DNA of 64,000 bases from Austropuccinia psidii (taxonomy: Eukaryota > Basidiomycota > Pucciniomycetes > Pucciniales > Sphaerophragmiaceae). The position numbers were made by a program, and so were the translations under genes. Location: positions 32,051,816-32,115,815 of the forward strand of contig JALGQZ010000004.1 of NCBI GenBank assembly GCA_023105745.1, in the 5' to 3' direction. Below are positions 10,338-22,098 of the stretch, piece by piece (the first letter of the stretch is position 1; every line of letters begins with the position of its first letter). The notes under the pieces were generated by a model. That model saw nothing but the letters and a program-made list of their open reading frames with translations. It ran no database searches and was not told the DNA's origin.

Positions 10338-12236
10338 TCAATCGTATTTCTGGAAGTCTATCAATAGTTCTTTTACCCTTTTTTTAATCCTATTACAAAA
10401 CTCTATGTCTTGATCAATTTTTAATACCAACTCATTAAATAGGCCTGAGCGCCAGAGGAAGCCCACTTTGCAGTAAACTTGACAGCCATTTTCCACTACC
10501 TCCTCAGTATCTGAGCAAACTCGAGGTTCATTGAATTGTGATGCTAGAATTGGAAATTTAGCTGTATCACACCGTTCACAACGGCACTCACAGGCCTGCA
10601 CAACATCAATTAGATTATCATCAGATCTACTTCACAATGAAGAAGAGATAAAGTAACTAACCCTTGGAAAAATCCTTTCCAGCTTTTGATTCTTCTTCTT
10701 TCTTACCAAATACTCCGCATCCTTTTGAATAGACTTCCATTCTCTTTTCAAATAAGTGAAATATTGCTCCATTAAAGCCGCCACAACCCCGTAGTTATTA
10801 TGATCCTTGTTCTAACATTAGTGATGATACTTGGTGCTGACAAGTGCGAGACGGCATGTACCGTAAAACACCATAGACATCAACTCGTTGAACAGATGTT
10901 GCCATGAGCTCTCCCAGTCCCAACTTGTGGAGCTCATTTTTTCAGTAGCTTTGGAAGCCCTGAGACTGAACCTGTGTTGATGGCTCATTTAAAACATCCT
11001 TGGGGACATATCCGCGATGACCAGCCACTTGAATTGCAATTTCACGGTCCACTGTGCTGGGTGGTGCTGGTAGTGAGGAAAAATTCTTATCCCTTACTTT
11101 GAGTAGGAACAGACAATGGGCATGTACAGCTGATCTCATCCCATGGGCATTTTCTGTAAGCTCCGCTTCCAGCCATTTTTGTTTCTCCTTCTGGCTTGCA
11201 TGTTTTGCCACATTGTGAGCTTTGTGAGCCTTGTTCCTTCACTGTCTCATCTCAGATTGATTGAGCATACTCCGGGAAAGGGGCATTTGAGGATGGGTGA
11301 ACTCACTATTTGACTGAGTTCCTTGCTCATGCGCCATGAAATTTTCCCTCCTTGGTTCATCAATTCTTTCATTTTGAGTTGGAGACATGTTCTCATCCTC
11401 ATCATCCACAATTTTTTCTCTTGATGAACTGGCATGACCCATTCTTGGTTTGGAGGCATATGGATGATGATGTCCATTGACCTTCTCTTTATGGAACAGA
11501 GGTGAAGATGCATAAAGTTCATCACCTGCCATGCAAATCATCAGTTAACACATCAAAAAATTAATAAAGACTGGTCATACTCATGATCTTCAATTGGCCC
11601 ATGAGACCGGACTGACTTGCCTTTAGGTGCCATATCTAACCCATGAAACAAAAATATCAAATTGTCAAAAAGTTTATACTCTGACATCAAAATCACTTCC
11701 TTTGATGAAGCGTCAATCCTGGATTTCCCTCTGACAGACTACTCCAAGTAACATTTTCCAATGGTCTTTTTTGTTGCCCGCCATCAACCCGCTTTCCACT
11801 GCCCACATGAACCTGAGATTCTGATGGAATATTGAGGGTTGGCTGTTTACTTAATCCAAAGGTATCCTGGGATGCCACTGGATTCCACCCAGGATTAAGA
11901 AGGAACTCACGTGGAAATTTTGATTGGGGATTAGCCTTTGATGAGATTTCAGGTGTGCTTCCTGGCCCCTCAGACACATGCATTTTGTGTATTAGTGGAA
12001 TTCAGGGGAATTGGAGTGACAGAAATATTTGGGATTGACCAAGTGCTTGGAGTTTGAGCCATTGCATTTCCCACATCAATGTTAAGACCTGATACATTCA
12101 TTGAGGATGCAATTGGGGTTGTGAGAGGAATGTTGGGATGCAATGGTGACTGTGTTTGAACATATTCTATGCTAGATTCACTATCTGAGTCATGAACAGA
12201 ACCTGAATGGGATTTACGTGGCTTGGAAGATGACAT
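10338..12236 (-). pseudogene. Unrecognised multi-exon gene relic
   Basis: Minus-strand pieces that join into one gene of unknown function. The ATG at 12236 opens a Ser-rich N-terminus (SSSKPRKSHSGSVHDSDSES) running to about 11973. A second exon covers 11983-11693. Then a frame from about 11535 to below 10942 stays in one phase apart from TGA codons at 11239-11241 and 10942-10944. It is highly charged, with KHASQKEKQKWLEAELTENA, which could form a short helix. The final exon joins cleanly through a 66-bp intron (10596-10661, GTTAGT..GCAG) in phase 0 and carries a Cys-rich start (ACECRCERCDTAKF) and further Cys residues. It ends at TAA 10338-10340. No domain is recognised. I believe related hypothetical proteins occur in rust genomes, but that is from memory. 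Confidence 0.5.
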
Positions 12237-13748
12237 AAGGGCTAAAAAAGTACAATTATTTTCTTAACTTGATAAAACAGCTCAGTATTATGATAAAATA
12301 AAGTGGTATGAGATGAAGTTTTTTCAACTTTATAATAGAGAAATTCTATGAATAGTCAGAACCAAGTATCTTGTGGAGGTCTAATAAGACACTTCTTAGG
12401 AGAATTCTCCCTGCCTCCTCTTTAGCTCCTCCGCTTTTGTTGGAAACCACCCTGCCCGGCCTACCAGCATATAATGTGATATTTCCTTGATCTCAAAGGG
12501 GACCCATAATCCATAAGTAATCAGATCCAATAAACATTCCCCCTCCCCATTGTCACATTTAGTGAATTATCCAAACTGCCAATATATGAATCAAAATTAT
12601 ACATCATTCTATATCTGTATAAGGGTATATTAATGAAGGATTTACCTATAAAAGAGACATCACCTTTTCAAGAAAGGCAAGACAATCCAAATCACATTCC
12701 TACCAGTTAAACACCCACTGCACTCAAACCAACTAACAAGACTTTAGCTCCACTCCAAACCCTCATGTAATAGAGTTATATTTTTATGTCTGTAATAAGG
12801 TTTAAGCCATGTAAGATGGCGTGCCAGCATACATGGTTTGAATGTTAATCCCCTCAATTCAATGTTGACACATCCCTAATGGAATGCCAATCAAGGGTCA
12901 AAACTGCAGTATCACCATGTGTAAATAAAAGGGAATATGTATGAGCATTGAGCAGCATGGCATTTTACCCAATTAAACTCCTAACCAATTCCGCCATCCA
13001 GATGAGACATGTTACACTTTATCACCTGCAGCTCAGCCACCATTACAAATGGGATAAAATCCTCAGCTGGCTCAAATCATCTCCCCCTTCATAAATAATC
13101 ACTCAATTTTTTTTCCAATTAATAACACTCCCAAACACTTTCACATAAACCATAGATATTTATAGACAAACCAACCTTACTCACAATTCCTGCAACAATG
13201 ACAACCTGCCGCTATTCCTCAATACGTATATGCATGTGTGAACACTGCTTAACCTAAACACACTCTTTGTCACAGGGGCTCTTATGGAAGCAAGAGGGCC
13301 TGGCACTCAGGAATCAAGAACTCACTTGGAGGGCCCCAAAAGATGAGAAGAAAGACTATGGAATATATTTTCTTAAGCAGGAAATAGAGAGAGGACAAAT
13401 ATGCCAAAGATAACAAATAATAAGAAGAATGAAGCCAGAGGCCAAAATAAAAGGAAGCCAAAGCCAAGAAGCCAACCAAGTGAATCCTCAATTCACTGTT
13501 TCAACCTGCCAGAAAGAACAATGGAATTAGTAAAGGATATGACCACCAATATCCACTGACAGGCGAAGAAAGAAAGAGAAGAAGGTGCTAATGACTGACT
13601 TAAGATTATCAGTATTAACTTTAATAATGTAAAAGAAAATAAGGATAAAAATAAATCCAATATATTAATTAACTGGGGAAAAAGTCCCCAGGTGATGAAA
13701 GGTGGCCGGTATATGTGAAAAGCTGAAAGATTGATCCTGGAAGGTGGA
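12237..13748. other. No gene supported
   Basis: AT-rich sequence upstream of the minus-strand relic, probably including its promoter. Minus-strand frames at 13282-13491 and 13493-13792 are hydrophobic or low in complexity and match nothing I know. Confidence 0.4.
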
Positions 13749-14603
13749 TCAATGACTGTATTGTCCGAATCGGGAAATACAGTTCTGGCCATCTTGAACT
13801 TTGAACTGTGTGATGGAATTCACACAGTGGAATAAGAAATGGCCCAATTGGGCCAAGGCCATACAGGTTGATTGAATAAGGCCTGTACGGATGAATTGGG
13901 TTGTCCAAGGAGTATTGAATACTTGATGTCTTGACAACTGATTTAAATGATGTAATACCTCTTGAGAATTGACCTTAGAATAATCCTGAATGAATTGTAC
14001 CAACCCAACTCCTGCAGATACAAGTGGTTGGGATCCTTGAATGATCTTCTGAATTGCCGCCATGGATTGCCAGACTGATGAGCTGAAAAGCCCTCCTTCA
14101 AAAATGGGCGTTGGAATTATGGACCTTGAAATGGAAAGGTAGAATTGGGTCCTGAAAACGTCACCATTGGATTGCTGAGTAAAAATGGTGCATAATGGTA
14201 TATAATACCATATATGCACCACACCTGCAATCTTGAGTACGGAGTGCATGAAGGAAAGGAAAGAATTCCCCTTAAGTTGAGGGGAAGGCTTTGCTGAGCT
14301 TATCTGGTGGCCTCTGGTGGTTGCCAGAGGCCATGGTGGTCCATGGCCAAAATTGGGTCCTACGGGATTTAAGGCCAAAAGGGTGTCCAAGAGGGATTTG
14401 GTCATTTTTGGGTCCAAGGAAATCATGGCCAAAATTGGCTCAGGTGGGCCCAATTGTGGTTTGGGGCCTAGGTGGCTGGCCCCTTTGGCCCCTTTTGGCC
14501 TCATTGGATTAGGCCAAAAGGGGCCTAATTGGCCTACGGACCGCGGACCGTGGTGTACGGACCGTAGAAGCCGTAGGGGGCCTAAATGGCCCAAAAAGGC
14601 CAT
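13749..14603 (-). CDS. Unrecognised ORF, 284 aa, half of it repeat-derived
   Basis: The longest or nearly longest uninterrupted frame in the window. Its first about 115 residues are read through the GGCC-rich zone (Gly/Pro/Leu-rich, for example GPKPQLGPPEPI) and are probably not meaningful. The second half, from about 14230 to 13749, has ordinary composition, with stretches such as MAAIQKIIQGSQPLVSAG and GLVQFIQDYSK. No domain is recognised. It could be a fragment of a mobile-element protein, but I have no evidence for a specific one. Confidence 0.3.
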   Translation of the reverse strand: MAFLGHLGPLRLLRSVHHGPRSVGQLGPFWPNPMRPKGAKGASHLGPKPQLGPPEPILAMISLDPKMTKSLLDTLLALNPVGPNFGHGPPWPLATTRGHQISSAKPSPQLKGNSFLSFMHSVLKIAGVVHIWYYIPLCTIFTQQSNGDVFRTQFYLSISRSIIPTPIFEGGLFSSSVWQSMAAIQKIIQGSQPLVSAGVGLVQFIQDYSKVNSQEVLHHLNQLSRHQVFNTPWTTQFIRTGLIQSTCMALAQLGHFLFHCVNSITQFKVQDGQNCISRFGQYSH

Positions 14604-14860
14604 TTAGGCCAAAAACCCCATAATGAAAGGGGTTGGCCAGGGGCCAATGATGATGGCTAGGGGGTCCAGAACCCCCCCAGGCCCAAAATAAAAGATGAAG
14701 GCCTGGGGGTTGGTGAGGTGGAAATTGGCCAAGAAGGCCAATGATGGCAGGATATGGCCTGAGGCCATAAATGATGGTTGAGAGGGGCTATGGCGTAAAA
14801 ACCATAAAACACCCAAGGGGGCCAATTGGCCCCATCTGGGCTCCAGGTTCAATTGCCGCA
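14290..14860. repeat. GGCC-rich zone with nested hairpins
   Basis: A GC-rich island in AT-rich surroundings, packed with GGCC, TTGGCC and GGCCAAAA words on both strands. It contains a perfect 13-bp hairpin at 14579-14610 (GGCCTAAATGGCC, six-base loop, then its exact complement). Just before it, at about 14533-14567, are three CGGACCG copies bracketed by CTACGG and CCGTAG. Open frames on both strands here are a by-product of the composition. Confidence 0.75.
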
Positions 14861-15174
14861 GCCATCAAGGAGGAGGGCCAAAACTCGTGGTTGTGACACT
14901 CTTCCGCTTGGGGTGATAGAAGGGAGTTGCCTTCACAACTTTCCAATATAAACAGCACATTAAAAATCTCAAAGAAGCCATTGCACCCAAATCTCTTCCA
15001 AACATCCCTACCTGTGCATCAAGATCTGAGTGCCCACAAATTCTATTGGATCAAATCTTCCCAGTTGATTATTCACAATTGACCCAAAGCACTTTCACCA
15101 CTCCAGCGGGTCTCAATTCAACTGCACAGAAAACATAAAGTGGCAGTCAAAACCTTCCCCCACAAGACCTTGGA
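14861..15174. other. 5' flank of the Plavaka A transposase
   Basis: Non-coding sequence before the first recognisable transposase frame. The left end of the transposon should lie here or farther left, but I could not identify a CACTA-type terminal inverted repeat. Confidence 0.35.
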
Positions 15175-17666
15175 ATGATAATATCTTCCATTCTATCATT
15201 AAGGTATAATATACACCACAGGGATTCACGCATTCTCAAACCCGCCCTGAACCTGCTGATCAAGTCCAGTATCTCAAGCTCGGGTGGTCCCCCCACTCCT
15301 GCATTCCATATACCTCAAGATCTCAGTACCATTTTTGAACATCTTCAATTGGAGCCAGTGATTCAAAACTATATATCTTTTCCTCAATGTTTCTTTCTTA
15401 CTTACCCTAGTGAATCAGTCACAACTGACCAACCCCACTGTCATCACCATAATGACCCAAATGATTATGATCCCCCTTTCACACAATCATTAGGAAAATT
15501 CATCTATTCATTTGAAACCTGCAACCAAATCACAACCAACAAGAAGCAAAAATTTATACCAAAAAAACATTTCATTTATCAACCATTCAAAAATTGGCTT
15601 GCCAGATTTCTCCAGCGGGTTGGAATTATGGAAATTCTGCATCAACAGCAACAATCCCAAACTCCCAAAGGTTCCCCCAAATGTGACATCTGGGATGGAT
15701 TGGTCTGGAGACGCTTCACTGGCACTAGAAATATTCACGACCCCCCATTCATGTCCATTCCTGGTGCATTGGCTTTCTCCATCTATTTGGACTGGTTTAA
15801 TGCACATGGAAAGTCAACCTGGTTGGCCAGCATTTGACCTATCATTCTCATTTTTCTTAATCTCCCCCCAAGTGAGAGATTGAAGCCAGAGAGTGTCTAT
15901 GTTGCAGGATTCATCCCTGGTACAAAGGAGCCAACTGCCCTTCAATTGAATTACCTATTAATGCCACTCATCAAGGATCTCAAAGAGCTATGGCAAGGTT
16001 ACCATTTTCACCCACCTCAACAGGTCCTTCAGGATCCTTTATCCGTGTTGGCATTCTCACGGCCATTGTGGATGTGGTTGCCATGCGCAAGCTTACTGGA
16101 TTTATTTCTCATTCAGGAAACCACTTTTGTAATTTTTGCACTATTCACAAAGCTCAAATTCAAGAAATTGATCCTCAATTTCACTACATGTGCTCATACC
16201 AAAATCATAAATCAACCATTGCAAAATGGTTTTGGGCATCCCCACACCAAAGACAAGCAATGTTTTCTGAGTATGGAGTGTGATATTCAATTTTGGAAGA
16301 CCTTCCGTATTGGCATGCAACCAGAATGGTTAATCTTGACATAATGCATAATTTAATACTTGGAATTTTGAAGGATCATGCAATTCCTAATTGTGCATCC
16401 CAGAGTCCAAATCAAAAATTTACTTCAGGTCCCACAGGAAATCCAATGACACCAACAGTTCAGACTCAGATTCCATGACCTCCAACAGTTCTCTTGATAA
16501 AATCCCATTGAGAGAGGCCCACTCCCTGAGAAGAGACACAGCAAAAATGATAAATGAGTCACTCCCCACTACTTCCACCCAAAAAACTACCTCCCAATGC
16601 CCACCCCTCACACGCAACATCCACCTAGTGGTTCTGCGGAGATTCCTTCATTTGATGCGGATTACATCCCCACTTCTGAAACCCCCTCTGAATTGGATAT
16701 GAGTGCACTTAGTGATCACCAAATCAAGGGTGAGGCTCCTGAGCATCACTGACGAATCATATCTGATACCATAATTCCCTCATCATGGACAAGAGTACCC
16801 CGCAAAATGGGTTCCCCCTCTCATGGTAATTTGAAAGCCGCTGAATGGGCTCTCTTACACAAGGTCTATATTCCATTTTCAATGCTCATTCAACAGATGT
16901 TGTTAGATGAACACAAATCCGCCAACACACAAAGAAACATGGGTCAATCAGAAGAACTTGAAAATGAACTATCCGAGAATACATTCCATTTGATTAGTGC
17001 TATCAACATTGCCACAAGTTGGACTGTTTCAATGGATGATGCAAATGCATTTTATGAAAATTGGAAAAAATTTTGCCTTTCAAATCAACACCTGTTCCCA
17101 AAACAGAAAAGTAAACCAAATCATCATTTTTCTGATCATATTCCCGAACTCTTCCAACATTGGGGCCCAGAACAGGCCTCAGCCACGTGGGGTTATGAGC
17201 ACTTGATTGGAGTATTTGCAAATATGACAACAAATAACAAAATATGTATGTCAATTAATAATATCAATATATTCACATTTATTAAACACATGAACTGAAT
17301 AAGACTAACTTCTTGCAACTCTGAATAGATGATTTAGATAAAACCTTACTTAAACATATCTGTTGATGTTCCAACCTTTCTGTTCTCCTGAAATCCCCAA
17401 CCGTCCCATGTGAAATAGAACAACATTTTGAATCACAGCCGCCTGCCCCATTTCAATCACCAAAAATATAACAAACCATCCCGCCATGACCAAGAAAATT
17501 ATGATTTCGTGGTTGAGTACTTAAAGAATTTTCATTCCACAAGGGAAATAGTTGAATGGATCAGCTTAGACACTACCATACAATCCACAAGTCATCCCAC
17601 TTCAAGGATTGTCTCACCTTGGTATTTTCCAGTTTCAAACATTAATATTGGGAACAATATATTTTC
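15175..17666 (+). pseudogene. Plavaka/Tnp2-like transposase, N-terminal and central part (copy A)
   Basis: Cut-and-paste transposase relic. Open pieces at 15175-15837, 15880-16344, 15990-16283, 16293-16478 and 16807-17298 fall in order with phase changes from introns or indels. Family hallmarks seen are LKPESVYVAGFIPGTKEPTA, then STGPSGSFIRVGILTAIVDV (Asp in the position of a DDE residue), a zinc-like CNFCTIHK, and LDIMHNLILGILKDHA, which corresponds to the DPMHN box of basidiomycete Plavaka proteins. The last piece ends with PNHHFSDHIPELFQHWGPEQ and a GYEHLIGVF segment typical of the family C-terminus. A stop (15835-15837) and several phase breaks make it inactive. Copy B repeats the part from about 16017 rightward. 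Confidence 0.75.
17662..17666. other. Left target-site duplication TTTTC of copia element 1
   Basis: TTTTC here and at 22473-22477 flank the element. In Plavaka B the uninterrupted sequence has TTTTC once, at the same place. Confidence 0.9.
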
Positions 17667-18040
17667 TAAAGACCTAAAAGGTTAGAACAAGCTCTTCTTG
17701 AGAAAAAGCTGATAAGAATGGATTGCAAGAGAGCACATCTAAAGAGGTAAAAAGTTAGAACAAAGTCTTCTTGAGAATAAGCTGAGAAGAATGGAGGGAG
17801 ACCATTTTGCTCAGTTCTCGTAAGATATTTATATACAATGGAGAGTTAAGAATTTAAATACACAAAATAGCATTAGATCACGTAGTGATCTCCAAGTAAC
17901 TAGTTTGGTCGAAACAAGGCAGGAGACCATGGCTAGTTTTGACTAGAAACATGGTCTTGGCTAAGATAAGGTTTTTAAACAAGTTTAGTCGGGAAAGTAT
18001 AATGACTACAGATTAGATCATATTTGGTTATACTTTAACA
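17667..18040 (-). repeat. 3' LTR of copia element 1 (374 bp)
   Basis: Same length and structure as the 5' LTR, including the 73-bp tandem duplication (units starting at 17667 and 17740). The duplication therefore predates this insertion. Confidence 0.9.
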
Positions 18041-21000
18041 CCCTCCCATGCTCAAAAATCCAATGGTCTTGCAATGAACAGTATGAGTAGTTTTTGGAAG
18101 GGGTTTAGTAAGCAGATTGGCTATCATGTCCTTGCAGGGGATATAGAAGACACAAATGGTGGCTTCTTCAAGAATTTGCCGGCACCAGTGTAAGCAAAGT
18201 TTGATGTGATGGTTCCGGTGTTGATAAAGTGGGTTCCTTAGTAGCGCCAGCGCACCCTGATTATCACAAAATAGATTTGCGTTGATCGTCAACCCAAAAT
18301 TAAGAACCAGCTCAAGCAAGCAACACAAGTCTTGAAAACAGCTAAATATGGACCGATATTGGGCCTCAGTTGAGGAGAGAGAAACCACCTCCTGTTTAGA
18401 TGTCTTCCACCCAATTGGCCCGTGGAGGAAGAGAAAACTTCCGGAAAATGATCTTGAATTGTAGTTAGAGCCTCAGTCCGAGTCGCAGAAGGAAGATCTC
18501 ACAGAGTTATCACCTACCCTTCCCAGAGTGATGCCCCATGTACTAGTCCCAAGTAGGTAATGAAGAACATGCATGAAGGCAAGTTCATGTTCACGGCCAG
18601 GGTTATTGAGAAACTGAGAAAGCAAGATCTGGATGCGTACAGGTGACTAGATAATTGAGAAGTCCAACAGCCTTCCAAAAATTAATTGAAACTTCCCCAG
18701 AGTTGAGGTCACTGGATACTGGTTCCAGAGAGCTTGAGGGTACTTGAGGAGCTGAGGCGGGTTGGCAGTCACTCTTCTTGAAGGTGTGTAAAAGTTTGTT
18801 GAAGTAGAGCTCCTGGGTTAGAAAAATGAGACAGAGGTTCCTATTCCTGGTAACTTTCATGCCCAGGACAAACCTGAGTTCTCCAAGGTCCTTCATATCA
18901 AAGGTGGAGTTAATCTCTGCTCAAAAGCTGTCGAGATTGGCACTGCCAATGACAAGGTGGTCCACATGGATGAAGACAAAGCAAGGATTAGCTGAATCTC
19001 TAATGAAGAGACATGGGTCCACTGCAGATGGTCGAAAACCAGCGGCCAGGAAGAAGGTCTTGACTTTTAAGTACCAATTTCTTGGACTCTGGCATAGCCC
19101 ATACAACAATTTCTTCAGTTGAAGGCATAAATCACCACTCCCAGATGGTTGATATCCTTCAGGAAGGGAGATATGGATTACCTCATTGAGATCGCCATGA
19201 AGGAAGGCAGTCTTTACGTCCATTTGATGAAGATCCAGGTCCTTTTCAGCACAGTACCCAAAGAGGAAGCGAAGGGTTTCCAAGCAACCAGTGGGAGTAA
19301 AGGTATCATGGAAGTCTAAAGCCTCAACCTGGAGAAATCCCCGAACGCACAGCCATGCCGTTTCTTCAAGAAGGTTACCGTGGGCATCAGTCTTTTCTCT
19401 GAACACCCAGGTTTTGCTGAGTAGTCGAAGGTCATTAGTTCTAGTGACCTCTTCCAGAGCCCCATGCCTTTCCAGGCTGGCGAACTCCTTCTGGATAGCA
19501 AACATCCAGGCATCCGCTTTAGGAGAGGCCATGGCTTCCTTAAAGGATCAAGGAGCATTTCTGCTTACCGTCCCAGAAAAACAAGAGAGAGGCTGAGCTT
19601 GGTACTTGCCTAAGATTACTTTCTTACTGGATATGGTACTCTCAATATTTTTGGGTGCCTCATCAGGTACCAAGTCAAAAGTCCAGCCTTTTGGAACATT
19701 GGGTTGAGGTTAAGGATTTTGTGGAGGGAGGGAGTTGTTGTCTTCAGGACAAGATTGTTCCTCTTCAAGAAGCTGGATTATTTGAGGGACTTCTAAAAAA
19801 GGAGAGTCATCCAGACAGGGAGGATAATGAGTGCCTTTAGTACCAGATTTGTTTGGAGCTACCAAAGAGAAGGGAGATTTGGAAGAACCCTCTGTAGCTG
19901 GTTGATTGGAAAGAAATTTGGTGATATTAGAGGAGGAGGAACAATTGGAGACAAACTTTGGCCGGAAGCCCTCAGAATCCAAGAAAATACAGTCATTTGT
20001 AATGTAGATATTCTTACTCTTAGGTTCAAACAGACAAATATTTTTATGCCCTTCCTCGATACAAATGAGCATACATCAGATACCAGAGGTATCCACCTTT
20101 GATTTTCTATTTGCTTTAGAATGGTGCATTATTGCAGTGCAACAAAAAGGATGGAGGTCCGAGATATTCTGGGCTTTAAGTGGATGCCAAAGACTAATAG
20201 GAGTCACATAGTTGATTGAAGCAATAGGTCTTCGATTAAGAACAAAGGCTGCCATTGAACATTCTTCCACCCACCATTCAAGGGGTACTTTGGAGTCGCA
20301 AAGAAAAACTCTAGTTCATTCTAATAACGTATGATTACCCCGTTCGGAAACAGGATTTTTCTGAGGGGTATAAGGTGCAGTGGTTAAGTGTTTAATCCCC
20401 TTTGACAAGAATAGGGAAGAGAATTTATGGTTGAAAAATTCTCCCCCATTGTCTGATACTACAATTTTGATGGTGTTTGAGGTTTGATTTTTGACAGGAC
20501 TTTGGAACTTTAGGAAAGAATGGTAAGAGTCTGCCTTTTTGTTGAAAAGGTAGACAAACCGCGTGTGGGAGAAGCCATCAATTAACTAAAAGATTTATTT
20601 ATTCCTTCCATGTGAGATAGCAGTGATGGGTCCACAGAGGTCCATGTGGATAACCTCGAGGGTTTGTGTTGGTATTGGGAAAGTCCCAGTAAAGGGAAGG
20701 CAATGAGACTTGGACAACAAACAGGAGGTGCAATTTAGCTGAGAGAAATCGATGCCAGGGAGCATTTTTTAAGCCACTTGTATGCTTGGATTCCCTAGTC
20801 TCTTACGTAAGGTGAGGGGATTGCCAGAGATAGCTGAGAAAGCCAAGCCAGGTGAGGGAATGTTTATGAGAAGAATATTTTTGAAAATATTCTTTGTCAA
20901 TATAAGCTTTCCATGTTTATAATACAGATTGGCTCCTCCTTTATAGCCTTTTAAGGTGGCACCATTGTTGAGATAGGGACCAAGAGAGACCAGCATAGAA

Positions 21001-22094
21001 GAAACTGAAGGAACGACTAGGGCTTTTTGAATAAGGAGGTTCCCTATTGATGTCTTCAGGCATAATTTTCCTTCAGATACCACTTCCATGATGTTCCCAT
21101 TAGCAGCTAGAAGAGTTTCTTTTGAGTATGTAGTATTGAGGAAACCCCTATTAGTCGGGGCAAGGGTGTTGGAGCAGCCACTGTCCAAAATAGGTTGGTT
21201 AGATAGATGACCAGAGGAGCTACAGGCTGCTAATGCAACTCCCATTCCAGGAGTGAGATGATTGTTTCTACGTTTGTGATAAGCTTCACGCTTCTCAGGA
21301 TGGAGTCAGAAACATTCACTTTCAGAATGATTCGATAAAGGATTGTGCTTCCCCTTATGACAGAGTTCTTTCTTTGTTTTGGTTCCTACTTTGAGAGCGA
21401 CATTGTCATCTTCTTCAGAGCTTGAGCTTTGAATAATTTCAAGCTTGACTTCTTTGAAGACTTCCTCAACGGTAGGAATTTTAGTAGAGACCTTGATGGA
21501 GTGAAAGACTGCCATAGAGACATGTCTACAAGCTTCAGATAACATTCTTAAAACATAGAATGCTAAAACTTGAGGCATGATATCCCTGGTAAATAAGGTA
21601 GGGGACAAGGTGTGGAGGATTTTAAGGGTAGAGCAAGATAAGGAGATAGATTTAGATAATGATGAGGAGGAAGATGGAAATTTAATGCTGAATAGTTTTC
21701 CAAAGTTGGAGGCTTTATTCTCAGCAGATGAGGAGGCATGATAGTCTTTGATATTTTTCCATAGCGTTACTGGATCATTCTCATCTTCGGACACAAATTG
21801 GTCATAGCTTTCATCATCGAGATGACCAACTATTTAGTAGTAGACCATTTCACTTTGCTTAAGCTTGGTTGGATCTGATTTCACGGTACTTGAGCCATCA
21901 TATAGGATTCCTTTAAGGTTTCTCATACCTAAGGAAGAAACAATACCTCTTTTCCATGTAACAAAGTTTGAGGTGGTGAGTTTTTCAAGATTTTTGATTT
22001 CAGTGAGTGTAACTGATGAATCTGTAGGATTTCTCATGATGAGATTGGTGAGTTTTAGCTGATCCTTTGTGTATTTTGGCAACACTGGGCCCAT
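18035..22094 (-). pseudogene. Copia 1 Gag-Pol polyprotein, degenerate
   Basis: Order Gag, protease, integrase, RT, RNase H, the Ty1/copia order. From 22094 down to about 18603 the pieces stay in one phase with scattered stops; RNase H (18388-18035) is in another phase. Seen: a basic, Ser-rich Gag with a broken CCHC knuckle near 21310; protease ILDSGCSNTL (about 21190); integrase with HMDLCGPI (about 20640) and VSDNGGEF (about 20450); RT with MDVKTAFLHGDLNEVI (about 19215); and RNase H with SLSSTEAQYRS and FCDNQGALALL. The RT active site reads HVDHLVIG where the family has HVDDLVIG, so the second catalytic Asp is replaced by His (18957-18959). Its shared phase over 3.5 kb suggests moderate age. 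Confidence 0.88.
18041..18053 (-). promoter_or_regulatory. Polypurine tract of copia 1
   Basis: GAGCATGGGAGGG immediately before the 3' LTR start TGTTAAAG. This is the expected primer for plus-strand DNA synthesis. Confidence 0.85.
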
Positions 22095-22098
22095 AACC
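22085..22098 (-). promoter_or_regulatory. Primer-binding site of copia 1, half-tRNA(iMet) type
   Basis: Reads GGTTATGGGCCCAG directly after the LTR. This is the complement of the initiator-Met tRNA anticodon arm and not of its 3' end, the same arrangement as in Drosophila copia. The first gag ATG (22094) lies inside it. Confidence 0.8.

Noticed and set aside
14291..14607. Plus-strand ORFs in the GGCC-rich zone
   Set aside because: Low stop density follows from GC-rich composition. Both strands are open at once.
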